The notes below the pieces were generated by a model that was given only the letters and a program-made list of their open reading frames with translations, had not been told where the DNA came from and did not search any database. A program made the position numbers and the translations under genes. Below, in pieces: positions 48,479 to 57,438 of a stretch of DNA of 64,000 nucleotides (within the stretch, counting starts at the first letter, position 1; each line of letters opens with the position of its first letter). The stretch covers positions 1 through 64,000 of the forward strand of contig CAJTPB010000005.1 of assembly GCA_910578065.1 (NCBI GenBank). The letters are read 5' to 3'. The stretch comes from an uncultured Christensenella sp. Its GTDB lineage: Bacteria > Bacillota > Clostridia > Christensenellales > Borkfalkiaceae.

Positions 48479-48546
48479 AGCGTAAAATTTTATTGATAGT
48501 TGCGGTTTCGATTATACCGATTTTGTTTTTATCGGTGGCGAGATAG
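48475..48546 (+). CDS. tiny single-helix membrane peptide, 23 aa
   Basis: Starts with an ATGA overlap and encodes MKRKILLIVAVSIIPILFLS plus VAR: a basic N-terminus and one hydrophobic helix. Coupled start and clean architecture suggest a real gene. It could be a membrane-acting peptide or a remnant. No ribosome binding site of its own is needed given coupling. Confidence 0.5.
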   Translation: MKRKILLIVAVSIIPILFLSVAR

Positions 48547-48556
48547 GGGGCAGGGA

Positions 48557-49519
48557 ATGCGAATCGGGCTATACGACGCAGACAAAACGAAATACCCAAA
48601 TCTTCCACTTATGAAGATATCGGCGTGGCACAAAGCACAGGGCGACACGGCAGAGTTTGCAATTCCTATTAAGCCATACGACCGCGTGTATGTTAGCAAA
48701 GTATTCGGCAAGGAATACTCCCCGTTGCCAAATATATGCTTCCGCGCGGACGAAATCGTCTACGGAGGGACGGGCTTTGCAATCACGATCGAGAACGGAA
48801 AAGAAGTATACCACAAAGACCGCGACCCGAACCTCCCGCCGGAGATTGAGCATATATACCCAGACTACGGGCTGTACCCCGAGCTTACAAAAGATACGGC
48901 TTACGGCTTCCTTACGCGGGGTTGCTGTAACAATTGCGGGTTTTGCATAGTAAGCAAGAAAGAGGGGCTATGCAGTACAAAGGTTGCCGACCTTTCAGAG
49001 TTTTGGAAAGGACAGAAAAACATTGAACTGCTCGACGCAAACCTGCTCGCTTGCAAAGACCGCGCCGAGCTAATAGGGCAGCTTTCGGCAAGTCGGGCGT
49101 GGGTAAATTTCAGCCAAGGGCTTGACGCTCGATTTATAACACAGGAAGTCGCCGAGCTTCTAACGACAGTAAAGACAAAGCGGGTGCATTTCGCGTTTGA
49201 CTTTATGAAGAACGAAAAGGCAATAAAGCGAGGGCTTGAAATCTACAAGCGGGTCAGCAACCTTTCGGACGACAAAGCCATTGTCTACATACTAACCAAC
49301 TACGACACGACGATCGCCGACGACCTATACCGCGTAAATTTAGTACGCGCCCTCGGGTATTTGCCCGACGTGAGAATATACCGAAAACCGACAGCCCCGC
49401 AGGTTCTAAAAGACTTGCAGCGGTGGTGTAACAACCGGCGAATATTCCGAACCTGCGAGTTTATGGACTACAAGCCGAGAAAAGACGGAAAGACAATAAA
49501 AGAGCTTTACTTTTCATAG
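48557..49519 (+). CDS. phage radical SAM protein
   Basis: A 320-aa radical SAM enzyme. The Fe4S4-binding CxxxCxxC is C123, C127 and C130 in RGCCNNCGFC. The N-terminal 30 residues (GLYDADKTKYPNLPLMKISAWHKAQGD) resemble the B12-binding-like Rossmann leader found on some radical SAM families. The rest has the TIM-barrel pattern ELLDANLLACKD and VNFSQGLDARFI. It would generate a 5'-deoxyadenosyl radical to modify an unknown phage or host target. It lies among SAM-using genes with a phage SAM synthetase downstream. The start at 48557 follows GGGGGCAGGGA. Confidence 0.85.
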   Translation: MRIGLYDADKTKYPNLPLMKISAWHKAQGDTAEFAIPIKPYDRVYVSKVFGKEYSPLPNICFRADEIVYGGTGFAITIENGKEVYHKDRDPNLPPEIEHIYPDYGLYPELTKDTAYGFLTRGCCNNCGFCIVSKKEGLCSTKVADLSEFWKGQKNIELLDANLLACKDRAELIGQLSASRAWVNFSQGLDARFITQEVAELLTTVKTKRVHFAFDFMKNEKAIKRGLEIYKRVSNLSDDKAIVYILTNYDTTIADDLYRVNLVRALGYLPDVRIYRKPTAPQVLKDLQRWCNNRRIFRTCEFMDYKPRKDGKTIKELYFS

Positions 49520-49529
49520 GAGAATAAAA

Positions 49530-49934
49530 ATGCTAACAAAACGATTACGCGGACAAATTGAGTGGCACTTCAAAAACTACAACGCCGATATAGCGTTATA
49601 CAACGAGAAAGTGCGGGACATATTGGAATCGGGGCTTACGCCGAATTACGGCGGGGTCGGGGGCGGCGGTAACAGCATAAGCAGCCCGACCGAAGCAAAA
49701 GCGATTAAGCTATACGAGCTTGACGCGGAGCAGTCGTGGGCGACCGTAGTTCGCAATACCTTTATAGCCTTTCGGTTCGAGCCAGAGTACAAGGTCATGT
49801 GCGAATTGTACATAAAAGGGCGCAAGCTAAAAGAGCTGCTCTGCGACGGACTATGGGAAACGACCTTTTACCGGTGGCGCGACCATTGGCTCGAATACGC
49901 ATACAAATGGGCAAAGAAGTTCGGGCTTTTGTAA
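49530..49934 (+). CDS. ArpU/RinA-like late transcription regulator
   Basis: A 134-aa protein with a C-terminal sigma region 4-like HTH (KVMCELYIKGRKLKELLCDGLWETTFYRWRDHW, about 87-119) and an N-terminal helix pair, the layout of phage late activators such as RinA and ArpU. It is the last gene before a promoter and terminator that precede the late/structural block, consistent with control of that block. Confidence 0.75.
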   Translation: MLTKRLRGQIEWHFKNYNADIALYNEKVRDILESGLTPNYGGVGGGGNSISSPTEAKAIKLYELDAEQSWATVVRNTFIAFRFEPEYKVMCELYIKGRKLKELLCDGLWETTFYRWRDHWLEYAYKWAKKFGLL

Positions 49935-49984
49935 AAAAATATTCGTTACACACAAAGCCTGCGTGTAAAAAGCCGATTTTATGT

Positions 49985-49992
49985 GATATAAT
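49985..49992 (+). promoter_or_regulatory. extended -10 promoter ahead of the late block
   Basis: GATATAAT with the upstream TG (TGATATAAT, -10 at 49987-49992). No good -35 box, fitting an activator-dependent promoter controlled by the regulator encoded just upstream. Confidence 0.6.
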
Positions 49993-50019
49993 ATTATCGT
50001 TGAGAATTTTACCAACAAC

Positions 50020-50055
50020 AACCTCGCCCCGAGAAAAGCGGCGGGGTTTTGTTTT
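50020..50055 (+). terminator. terminator between promoter and the late block
   Basis: AACCTCGCC (50020-50028) pairs with GGCGGGGTT (50040-50048), one T-G pair, followed by a T-rich run. It stands between the promoter and the first late gene, so antitermination or a second promoter would be needed to read through. Confidence 0.7.
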
Positions 50056-50069
50056 TGAGGGAGTACAGA

Positions 50070-51311
50070 GTGCAGATTGTATACAAGACAATAGACGAGC
50101 TGAAACCGTACAAGCGCAACCCCCGCAACAACGACGGGGCGGTCGACGCGGTCGCGGCAAGCATAAAAGAATTCGGGTTCAAAATTCCGATCGTAATTGA
50201 TACTGACGGAGAGATTATCGCAGGGCATACCAGACTGAAAGCCGCGCAGAAGCTCGGGCTTGCAGAAGTGCCGTGCATCATAGCGGACGACCTAACGCCC
50301 GACCAGATAAAGGCGTTCCGACTTGCGGACAACAAAACCGCCGAGCTTGCCGAGTGGGACTTCGAGCTTTTACAGTTGGAGCTTGACGAGATAAAGCTCG
50401 ATATGTCGGACTTCGGGTTTGATACCACGCCCGAACCCGGCGAGCCGTACGAGGACAACTACGAGCCGGAGCCGCCCACCGATCCAAAAACCAAGTCGGG
50501 CGAACTATTCAAGCTCGGCAACCATTACCTCTTATGCGGCGACGCTACAAGCGCGGCGAGCTACGCAAGACTGACGGGGGGGGGTCTACTTGACCTCATA
50601 TTGACCGACCCGCCGTACAACGTAGATTACGAGGGAAAGACAAAGGACAAACTGAAAATCGAAAACGACAAAAAGGACGACGCGTCCTTTTTTGAGTTTT
50701 TGAGTGACGCATTCGAGAACGCCGCCGAAGCATTGAAGCCGGGCGGCGTTTGGTATATATTCCACGCAGACAGCGAGGGCGAGAACTTCCGCAGGGCAGC
50801 CCGCGAGAAGTTGGGAAAGGTAAGACAATGCCTTGTATGGAACAAAAACACCATAGTCCTCGGTCGCCAAGACTACCAATGGAAGCACGAGCCGTGCCTT
50901 TACGGTTGGAAAGAGGGCGACGCGCATTACTTCGTCGACGACAGAACGCAAGCGACCGTTTACGAAGATAAAGGCATTGACCTTAAGAAGCTGAAAAAGG
51001 ACGAAGCCATAAAGCTCTTGCAAGACATATTCAGCGACAAGCAAAGCACGACGGTCATCAACGAGGATAAACCCGCACGAAGCGCGGAACACCCCACAAT
51101 GAAGCCCGTCAAGCTGCTTGCAAGGCTAATACGCAACAGCACCCGCCCGGGAGAAACAGTACTCGACCCGTTCGGCGGGAGCGGTTCAACACTAATCGCT
51201 TGTGAACAGCTCGGGCGAATTTGCTACACAATGGAGTTCGACCCGAAGTATTGCGACGTAATAATTGACCGTTGGGAAAAGCTAACGGGACAAAAGGCGG
51301 TAAAGATATGA
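50070..51311 (+). CDS. ParB-domain/DNA N-methyltransferase fusion
   Basis: A 413-aa protein. Residues 1-110: ParB/Sulfiredoxin-like N-terminal domain with DGEIIAGHTRLKAAQKLG. Residues 170-405: β-class amino-methyltransferase with TDPPYNVDY (about 180) before the SAM loop DPFGGSGSTLIACEQLG (about 367). The fusion is common in phages next to terminase and methylates adenine N6 or cytosine N4. I choose GTG at 50070: GAGGGAG lies just upstream, and the earlier TTG overlaps the terminator. It overlaps the SAM synthetase gene by 4 bases. Confidence 0.92.
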   Translation: MQIVYKTIDELKPYKRNPRNNDGAVDAVAASIKEFGFKIPIVIDTDGEIIAGHTRLKAAQKLGLAEVPCIIADDLTPDQIKAFRLADNKTAELAEWDFELLQLELDEIKLDMSDFGFDTTPEPGEPYEDNYEPEPPTDPKTKSGELFKLGNHYLLCGDATSAASYARLTGGGLLDLILTDPPYNVDYEGKTKDKLKIENDKKDDASFFEFLSDAFENAAEALKPGGVWYIFHADSEGENFRRAAREKLGKVRQCLVWNKNTIVLGRQDYQWKHEPCLYGWKEGDAHYFVDDRTQATVYEDKGIDLKKLKKDEAIKLLQDIFSDKQSTTVINEDKPARSAEHPTMKPVKLLARLIRNSTRPGETVLDPFGGSGSTLIACEQLGRICYTMEFDPKYCDVIIDRWEKLTGQKAVKI

Positions 51312-52102
51312 TCGAGAAAGTAAACCCGAGCCACCCCGACAAGATAGCCGACCGCATAGCGGGCGCGCTTGTCGATATGGCTTACATGGCAGCCAAAGAC
51401 CCCAAGATTGCGGTCGAGGTTCTAATCGGACACGGCAAAGCCCACATAATAACCGAAAGCTCCGTGGCGTTGCGCCCGGACGATATATACAAGGCAGTCC
51501 GCAGAATAGCGGGGACGGTTGCGGTCGACTACGTAAGACACAACCAAGACGCGCACCTTGCCGAAAATCAACGCTGTGAGCCACGCTGTGGCGATAACGG
51601 AATATTCAAAGGAATTCCGCTAACCGACGAAGAAAAGCGGGCGTCGTGGCTTGCAAGAGCCTTATACGACGAATACGGCGCGGACGGTAAATACATAATC
51701 GACGGGGACAAAGTAGTCGTCTGCCAGAGCCACGCAACCACGAACGAATTGCGGGAGAAGCTGACGCAGAAAGGCAACCGCGTTATTGTAAACCCGCTCG
51801 GCGATTGGCTCGGCGGTTTGAACGTAGACACGGGAGCAACCAACCGAAAGCTCGGAAGCGATATGGGGCATTCGGTAACGGGCGGCGGTCTACACGGTAA
51901 AGACTTAAGCAAGGCAGACGTGAGCGTGAATATATACGCATTCCTTAAAGCACAGGAAACGGGGCAACCCGTAGAGCTGTCGTGCGCGATAGGCGACACA
52001 ACTATTGACGGAAAGCCCTACGCCGGAATCGTAGAGATTGCAAGACGCTATATAAACGATATCGGCGGTTTTGAAAAGTTTGCAGAGTGGGGGCTTTTCT
52101 AA
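51308..52102 (+). CDS. metK: compact phage S-adenosylmethionine synthetase
   Basis: A 264-aa relative of MetK, which makes SAM from ATP and methionine. Visible motifs: PSHPDKIADRI (family GHPDKICDQI), GDNGIFKG (family GAGDQG; Q to N), GDWLGGLNVDTGATNRKLGSDMG (family GGP..DAGLTGRKI) and GGGLHGKDLSKADVS (family GGGAFSGKDPTKVDRS). Host MetK has ~390 residues, so about 130 are missing, mainly between the first and second motifs. It is coupled by ATGA to a methyltransferase gene, so it likely feeds SAM to phage enzymes. Activity is unproven. Confidence 0.88.
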   Translation: MIEKVNPSHPDKIADRIAGALVDMAYMAAKDPKIAVEVLIGHGKAHIITESSVALRPDDIYKAVRRIAGTVAVDYVRHNQDAHLAENQRCEPRCGDNGIFKGIPLTDEEKRASWLARALYDEYGADGKYIIDGDKVVVCQSHATTNELREKLTQKGNRVIVNPLGDWLGGLNVDTGATNRKLGSDMGHSVTGGGLHGKDLSKADVSVNIYAFLKAQETGQPVELSCAIGDTTIDGKPYAGIVEIARRYINDIGGFEKFAEWGLF

Positions 52103-52116
52103 CAGGGAGGACACAC

Positions 52117-52524
52117 ATGGCAAACGAACAAAACCTTAAAAAGTTCGGAAAGGACAAACCGCCCTTAACCCACGAAGAAGCCGTGAAGCAAGGCAAGACG
52201 GGCGGGAAAGCAAGTGGCGAGGCGAGAGCCAAAGCAAAGACGTCCCGAGAAATAGTCGAGCTGCTCGACAGTTTACCGGTTACGGAGAACAACAACGCGA
52301 TTATGGAAACGCTCGGCATTCCCGAAGATATGCGGACGCGGCAAACGCTCCGACTGCTTCAGCTACAAAAGAAAGCCGAGCAAGGGGACGCGCAGGCGAA
52401 CAAGCTACTGCTCGAGATAAGAGGGGAGGCGGCGGCGTCGACCGTGAACCTTGAAGTCAATACCGAAGCGCGGGACGCATACGACCGAGCGGCGGCGGCC
52501 ATCAAAGGGGCGAAGAAGAAATGA
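52117..52524 (+). CDS. putative terminase small subunit
   Basis: A 135-aa basic, helical protein just before the large terminase gene (4-base overlap). KKFGKDKPPLTHEEAVKQGKTGGKASGEARAKAK is a KGG-like N-terminus often seen in small terminase-like proteins of clostridial phages. It would recognise the packaging site. The assignment rests on position and size. Confidence 0.65.
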   Translation: MANEQNLKKFGKDKPPLTHEEAVKQGKTGGKASGEARAKAKTSREIVELLDSLPVTENNNAIMETLGIPEDMRTRQTLRLLQLQKKAEQGDAQANKLLLEIRGEAAASTVNLEVNTEARDAYDRAAAAIKGAKKK

Positions 52525-53939
52525 CATTCGACCAAGTGATATGGACGGACAAAATGCGGGCGATATTCGCAGACGACGCACCGGTCATTCACTTATGCGG
52601 GGCAATGGGTACAAGTAAAACCCTTGTCGCCGGGCTTTTGTTTTTTGACCGGGTAATGAACGCACCCGCCAACGTCAACCAATTTGCGATTATAGGCGTT
52701 TCGTCCGTACTCGTAAAGCGTAACTTCGTAGACAAGGCTGACAGCCTATACAACATACATCGCGGGCTTTGTACACCGTTCAGCGACGGGGACAAGGACG
52801 CGGCGGGTTCGCACTTCTGCATCTACGGCAAGTACGGAAAGAAAATCGTCTACATAGCGGGTGCAGATAACAAAACGAGCTTCACGAACATTCTATCGCT
52901 CGACTTGGGCGGCATACTTCTCGACGAGCTATCGGTGCTACACCCGGACGTGTGGCGTGAAGCATACGGACGAGTTCAGCGTTTAGCATACGCAGGGTGG
53001 CTGATAACCACAACCAACGGCGGCAACCCGGCGCAAGAGTTTTACGGCGAGCTTGTAAACCACGCAACGGTTAAATTCCGAGATACCGTGCCGAAGATAG
53101 AGCTTGACGAAATGGTCGAGGACAGACCCGACGAGCATTACTACCATTTCAACTTACACGACGACTGCCCGCATAAGACAGCCGAGCAAACCGAAAGGCT
53201 TTGCAACAGCTACCCGGTCGGGAGCTTTTACCACTATTCCAAGATACTCGGTTGCAGGGGCTACGCCGAGGGCGCGCTGTACGCACAGCTTCTCGGGGAC
53301 GCGGAGGTTATACCGTTTGAGGACTTGAACCTTGCAGCGTTTGAGGAAGTAGTCGCAACGGTAGACGTTGGCGCAAGCGTAAACGGCGACGACGACAGCA
53401 AGTCGCACACGATAGTCGCTATCGGCGGTTATACCCGACAATACCACCGCGTCGTTGCGATAGCCTCGAAGAAGATCGAGAGCATAGAACACCGCGACAT
53501 TATAGACGAAGCCGAGGAGTGGCTGTACAAGTATTGGCTGAAGCTATACGGCAAGTTCAAAGCGATACTAATCGACAAAGCCGATTACAAGCTCGTCAGC
53601 ACGTGGCAGAACCACAGCCGGTGGCGCGGCAAGGTAAGCGTTCTCGGGTGCATAAAGACGGTAAAGGACTACTGCCCCGACCTACCCGCAAGAGCGGCGG
53701 TCAAGTGCCAACTTATGATGCACAGCAAGCAATACCCGAAAAGCCGAATTGTATGGTGCGATCCCGATATGCTAAAAGCACACCGACAAATTCTGCAAGA
53801 CAAGGACGGGTCGGAACTCGACCAAGCCAACGTGTGGCAGGACTACGCCGACTGCTTCTCGTACCTAATTCTGTGGCGCATAGTAAAAATACTTGCGGAC
53901 AAAACACCCCGCGAGCATACAAATATTCAATTCTATTAG
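52521..53939 (+). CDS. terminase large subunit
   Basis: A 472-aa packaging motor. ATPase: Walker A CGAMGTSKT (about 28-36) and Walker B GILLDELS (about 132-139), with coupling motif TTTNGG. The nuclease domain follows from about residue 270, with VATVDVGA and LIDKADY as acidic active-site strands. It translocates and cuts phage DNA at the portal encoded downstream. Confidence 0.93.
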   Translation: MTFDQVIWTDKMRAIFADDAPVIHLCGAMGTSKTLVAGLLFFDRVMNAPANVNQFAIIGVSSVLVKRNFVDKADSLYNIHRGLCTPFSDGDKDAAGSHFCIYGKYGKKIVYIAGADNKTSFTNILSLDLGGILLDELSVLHPDVWREAYGRVQRLAYAGWLITTTNGGNPAQEFYGELVNHATVKFRDTVPKIELDEMVEDRPDEHYYHFNLHDDCPHKTAEQTERLCNSYPVGSFYHYSKILGCRGYAEGALYAQLLGDAEVIPFEDLNLAAFEEVVATVDVGASVNGDDDSKSHTIVAIGGYTRQYHRVVAIASKKIESIEHRDIIDEAEEWLYKYWLKLYGKFKAILIDKADYKLVSTWQNHSRWRGKVSVLGCIKTVKDYCPDLPARAAVKCQLMMHSKQYPKSRIVWCDPDMLKAHRQILQDKDGSELDQANVWQDYADCFSYLILWRIVKILADKTPREHTNIQFY

Positions 53940-53950
53940 GAGGCAACCCA

Positions 53951-54262
53951 ATGGCAAAAAGAAAGCAGAAGAACGCGCCCGCGTTCAAACTTTCCCCCAA
54001 AGCAACGGCACACTTGAACAAGAACCTTGCGGCGATACGCGAGGGCATAGTCAACGTATGCAAGATGCACACGCACGACAGCGACCCGTCCTTGACGCAA
54101 GAGGACTTCGAGCTGTTGTACATTGACAAAGTACTCGGGCAACCGATTACGGCGATTTCGGCAACGATAAGGACGCTCGCCGAAGCATTAAGCAAGCAAA
54201 AGGAAGCGGCACTCGAGCAGCTTACCGGAAATAAAACAAACGCGGAGGAAACCAAAAAATGA
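53951..54262 (+). CDS. hypothetical phage protein, 103 aa
   Basis: A 103-aa basic, helical protein, not recognised, with an AGGAGG ribosome binding site. It overlaps the next start by 4 bases. Its place between terminase and portal suggests a head-assembly accessory. Confidence 0.6.
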   Translation: MAKRKQKNAPAFKLSPKATAHLNKNLAAIREGIVNVCKMHTHDSDPSLTQEDFELLYIDKVLGQPITAISATIRTLAEALSKQKEAALEQLTGNKTNAEETKK

Positions 54263-54597
54263 AAACATTTACCAAAGGCACATTAACCACGACCGTGGAC
54301 GACGACGACCGCAGAATTCCGCAGTATTTGGCGAACGGTTGGAAAGAAGCACCCAACCCCGAGAAGCCCAAAGACGACGCGGACAAACGCATTGACAAGG
54401 CGATCGGCGAAGCAAACGAGAGCGAGAACGCGCCCAAGACCAACGGCAAGGGCGGCGGCAAAGGTAAGAGCAGCAAGGGCAAGAACAGCGCGCCAGACAA
54501 AAAGGTCAACGACGCGGTCGACGCTTCCAAGAACGCCGAGAGCGAGAGAGAAGTGGTTGACGACGGGCTGATTAAGACGGAGGCGGCAAAGAAATGA
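54259..54597 (+). CDS. disordered lysine/glycine-rich phage protein, 112 aa
   Basis: Low-complexity middle with GKGGGKGKSSKGK, flanked by acidic stretches; probably disordered. No family known. It overlaps neighbours by 4 bases. It may bind DNA or a capsid partner. Confidence 0.6.
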   Translation: MKTFTKGTLTTTVDDDDRRIPQYLANGWKEAPNPEKPKDDADKRIDKAIGEANESENAPKTNGKGGGKGKSSKGKNSAPDKKVNDAVDASKNAESEREVVDDGLIKTEAAKK

Positions 54598-54797
54598 GCG
54601 AAGTACGAAGCGATAGCCGAATCTGCATACAGGACAAAAGCGGGACTATCAAAACCGTGATATTCGAGGAAGATTACGAACGCTTGGGTTACAAGAAAAA
54701 CGGGTGGACGGTCGTCAAGGACGATTGGACGAAAGAGCGCACGGTCAGGCAACCCGTGGACGCTTCAAAGGAAATGAAGCTGACCGCGCTCAAATAA
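54594..54797 (+). CDS. hypothetical phage protein, 67 aa
   Basis: A 67-aa protein rich in strands (IKTVIFEEDYERLGYKKNGWTVVKD), not recognised. Precedes the portal gene. Confidence 0.6.
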   Translation: MSEVRSDSRICIQDKSGTIKTVIFEEDYERLGYKKNGWTVVKDDWTKERTVRQPVDASKEMKLTALK

Positions 54798-54815
54798 AGC
54801 GAGAGGGCAACACAC

Positions 54816-56564
54816 ATGGACGAAATCAAAAACCCGTACCAAATGAGCTTGATTAAAGCCAACGAAACGAAGCTATACAATCAAGGCGCGTTCTGGGCGT
54901 TCAATACGGCGAAATACCGGGCGTTGCTTTCCAACGACCCGACCGTTATCAAATATTGGTACAGGCACGAAGCGGGCAAGTTTTTCCCGGACGTCTACAA
55001 AATAACCGAGCTACAACGCTCGTTTTACTACGGCGACGAATTCGTGGAAAACGCCGAGGAGTTCTTCGGCATAATTCCAATGATATGTGAGAGTATAGCA
55101 AAACTCGTATGCGGAAGCGGTTACGATTTCGACGACAGCGTGCCGCCCGAGATAAAGAATCGCTTACAGCCGATACTCGACGAAAACGAGTTCGACACCG
55201 AGGTCTTAAATTCGAGTATGATCGAAACGCTCGGACTTGGCGACGCGGCGTGGCACGTGTACTTCGATAACGAAATATCGAGCCTGCCGATTATAGAGCT
55301 TGTACCACCCGAACGGCTTGCCTTGAAGAAGAAAGGCAACCGCGTGGTTGAATACACGGTCAAGCAACAGATCGTGCTGAACGACGAGGCGCAGCCCTAC
55401 GAGCTACACACGATATACACCCGCCGAAAGAAGAAAGTCGAAGTCAACGGGGCGACCCGATACGAGGACGACGGAATTTTACAGCGACACCGCATATTCG
55501 ACGGGTCAAACTTCCAAGACAACAACACCGAGCTGAAGAAGCAAGTTTTTTCGGCGTACGGAGTGCAGGAAAAGACAGTTCTGCCCCTCGTAGATTTCCC
55601 GATCGTATACTTGCCGAATAACCTTAAAAACGCGCAAGGGGCGACCAGATGCACGGGCGCAAGACCGTACGGCGTAGTTTTCGGGCTTGACAGCGTGTCG
55701 GGGGCTATTGACGAAATTTTATCGAACTGCGTCGACACCGTACGCAAGTCGTTCCCGTATTTGCTAATCGACGAACAAATGATACCGTCGGACATTACGG
55801 GCGATAAAGATAAAAGCGCGTTCAGCACCCGCCGCCACTCGTTCCTTTTACCGAAGAACGCAAAGGAAGCCGAAAAGCTGTTACAGCAGATACAAGCGAA
55901 GCTCAACACAACCGAGTTCGTCGAGAGCGTGAAATTTCAAATAAATATCGCCTTGAACAAAGTCGGCATAAACGCGGCGACGCTTGGCTTGCAGCTTTCC
56001 GGACACGTAGAGTCGGAAGCGACGCAGAACGCCAAAGAGCGAAACAGCATACGCACCCGCAATTCATTCGCCAAAGATTATCAGCGATACCTTGAAAAGC
56101 TATTCGCCGTATTGCTTCAGTACGAAGATTACATAAACGGCAACACGATAGCGACCGACAAAAAGACCGGACAAACGGCGGTGGTCGCCGAGGAATACCA
56201 CGGAATAAAAGCGATCTTCCGCAAGTACATAGTTGACACCCCCGAGGAAGTCGGCAAGGTACTCGCCGAGAAAGTACGCGCCAATATTATGAGCATATTC
56301 GCGGCAGTAAGAGAACTGCACCCCGAATGGGACGACGAGGCGGTCTACAAGGAAACGAACCTTATCTACGCCGAAAAAGCGGGCGCAGCTATACAAGTCG
56401 TAGACCCCACAAAACCGCCCGAGAATAGCACGGTTATAACACCCGAGCAAAAGGGCAAGGAAAACCCCGCAGAGGGCGCAGAAAAAGGCTTGCAAGCCAC
56501 GGACGACAACGAGGACGGGGAACAAGCCGACGACAAGCAAAAGGGCGAGAAATCGCCGAAATAA
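54816..56564 (+). CDS. portal protein (SPP1 gp6-like)
   Basis: A 582-aa portal that forms the DNA entry ring. The N-terminal NPYQMSLIKANETKLYNQGAFW and the YYGDEFVENAEEFFGIIPMICESIAK segment fit the portal clip/wing. The middle region (about 255-425) carries the stem and crown helices. An acidic, disordered tail (from 535) is typical. It follows the terminase genes, the usual order. Confidence 0.85.
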   Translation: MDEIKNPYQMSLIKANETKLYNQGAFWAFNTAKYRALLSNDPTVIKYWYRHEAGKFFPDVYKITELQRSFYYGDEFVENAEEFFGIIPMICESIAKLVCGSGYDFDDSVPPEIKNRLQPILDENEFDTEVLNSSMIETLGLGDAAWHVYFDNEISSLPIIELVPPERLALKKKGNRVVEYTVKQQIVLNDEAQPYELHTIYTRRKKKVEVNGATRYEDDGILQRHRIFDGSNFQDNNTELKKQVFSAYGVQEKTVLPLVDFPIVYLPNNLKNAQGATRCTGARPYGVVFGLDSVSGAIDEILSNCVDTVRKSFPYLLIDEQMIPSDITGDKDKSAFSTRRHSFLLPKNAKEAEKLLQQIQAKLNTTEFVESVKFQINIALNKVGINAATLGLQLSGHVESEATQNAKERNSIRTRNSFAKDYQRYLEKLFAVLLQYEDYINGNTIATDKKTGQTAVVAEEYHGIKAIFRKYIVDTPEEVGKVLAEKVRANIMSIFAAVRELHPEWDDEAVYKETNLIYAEKAGAAIQVVDPTKPPENSTVITPEQKGKENPAEGAEKGLQATDDNEDGEQADDKQKGEKSPK

Positions 56565-56636
56565 TAACGGTATTAACCTTTCACGGTTAAACATAAAAAA
56601 TTAGTCACCCAGACGTTAAATGGAGGAGCAAACAAG

Positions 56637-57410
56637 ATGGACGGACAAGTTCAGCAACCCAACGAGGGAGAAGTTAAGAACCCGGGCGAAGTAAAAGTGG
56701 AAACGCAGCCCCAAGTGGAAGCACAGCCCACCGAACAGCCCAAGACCGTGGAGAATCCCGCCACGGAGAACAAGACGGACGGAGAAGCGCAGGGCAAAGA
56801 AGAACCCAAAGCCGAGCCGAAGAACGACGACCCGAAAGGGAAAGAAGAACCGGCACGCGAAATGACCGCAGAGCAGTTCGAGCTGTACAACGAAACGCTG
56901 CGGCGCGTTTCTAAAACGGCAAAGGCAAGCCTGCCCGAACGGTACAATGCTTTTGAAGATACCGAAGTCAAAACGCTTGTAAAGCAGAAAGTTATGCAGG
57001 GCGAAACGCCGAGCGTGAAAGAGCTTGCGGCAAGCGTAGTGACAAGGCTGACGAAAAAGGAAGAACCGACCGCGCAACCGAGTACGGAAACCCCCAAAGC
57101 ACAGACGAACCCCGCCGACGAGGTATTGAACCTCAAAGCCGAGAACGCCTTGCTTAAAGCCGGTATAACAACCGAGCGAATCGACGCGGCGAAAAAGTTA
57201 TTTATCGCCGAGGGCGCGGACTTCGCAAAAGTAAACGAGTTCGTCGCAAAATACCCCGAGTGGAAAGCGCAAGAGGGGGCGCAAGTGGTGTTCACAAAAG
57301 CACCGCCCCTCGCTGACAAAACAGTTGCAACCCCCGGCGGTCAGCCCGTGCTTAACGACTTTGAAAAAGCGGTCGCGGCGGCACGGAAAAAAGCAGGGTT
57401 GCCCGATTAA
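56637..57410 (+). CDS. capsid scaffold-like protein
   Basis: A 257-aa protein: ~75 residues of E/P/Q/K-rich disordered N-terminus, then helical segments (residues 75-145 and 165-215), and an LPD C-terminus. This composition and position between portal and capsid are those of scaffolds that shape the procapsid. No protease domain is seen. A GGAGGAG ribosome binding site precedes it; a small TTAACC/GGTTAA hairpin lies in the 70-base gap. Confidence 0.75.
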   Translation: MDGQVQQPNEGEVKNPGEVKVETQPQVEAQPTEQPKTVENPATENKTDGEAQGKEEPKAEPKNDDPKGKEEPAREMTAEQFELYNETLRRVSKTAKASLPERYNAFEDTEVKTLVKQKVMQGETPSVKELAASVVTRLTKKEEPTAQPSTETPKAQTNPADEVLNLKAENALLKAGITTERIDAAKKLFIAEGADFAKVNEFVAKYPEWKAQEGAQVVFTKAPPLADKTVATPGGQPVLNDFEKAVAAARKKAGLPD

Positions 57411-57438
57411 ATTTTTTCAATAACAAGGAGAAACAAAA

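Noticed and set aside
51260..51310. SAM riboswitch controlling the phage metK
   Set aside because: metK overlaps the upstream methyltransferase gene by 4 bases, so there is no leader for a riboswitch.
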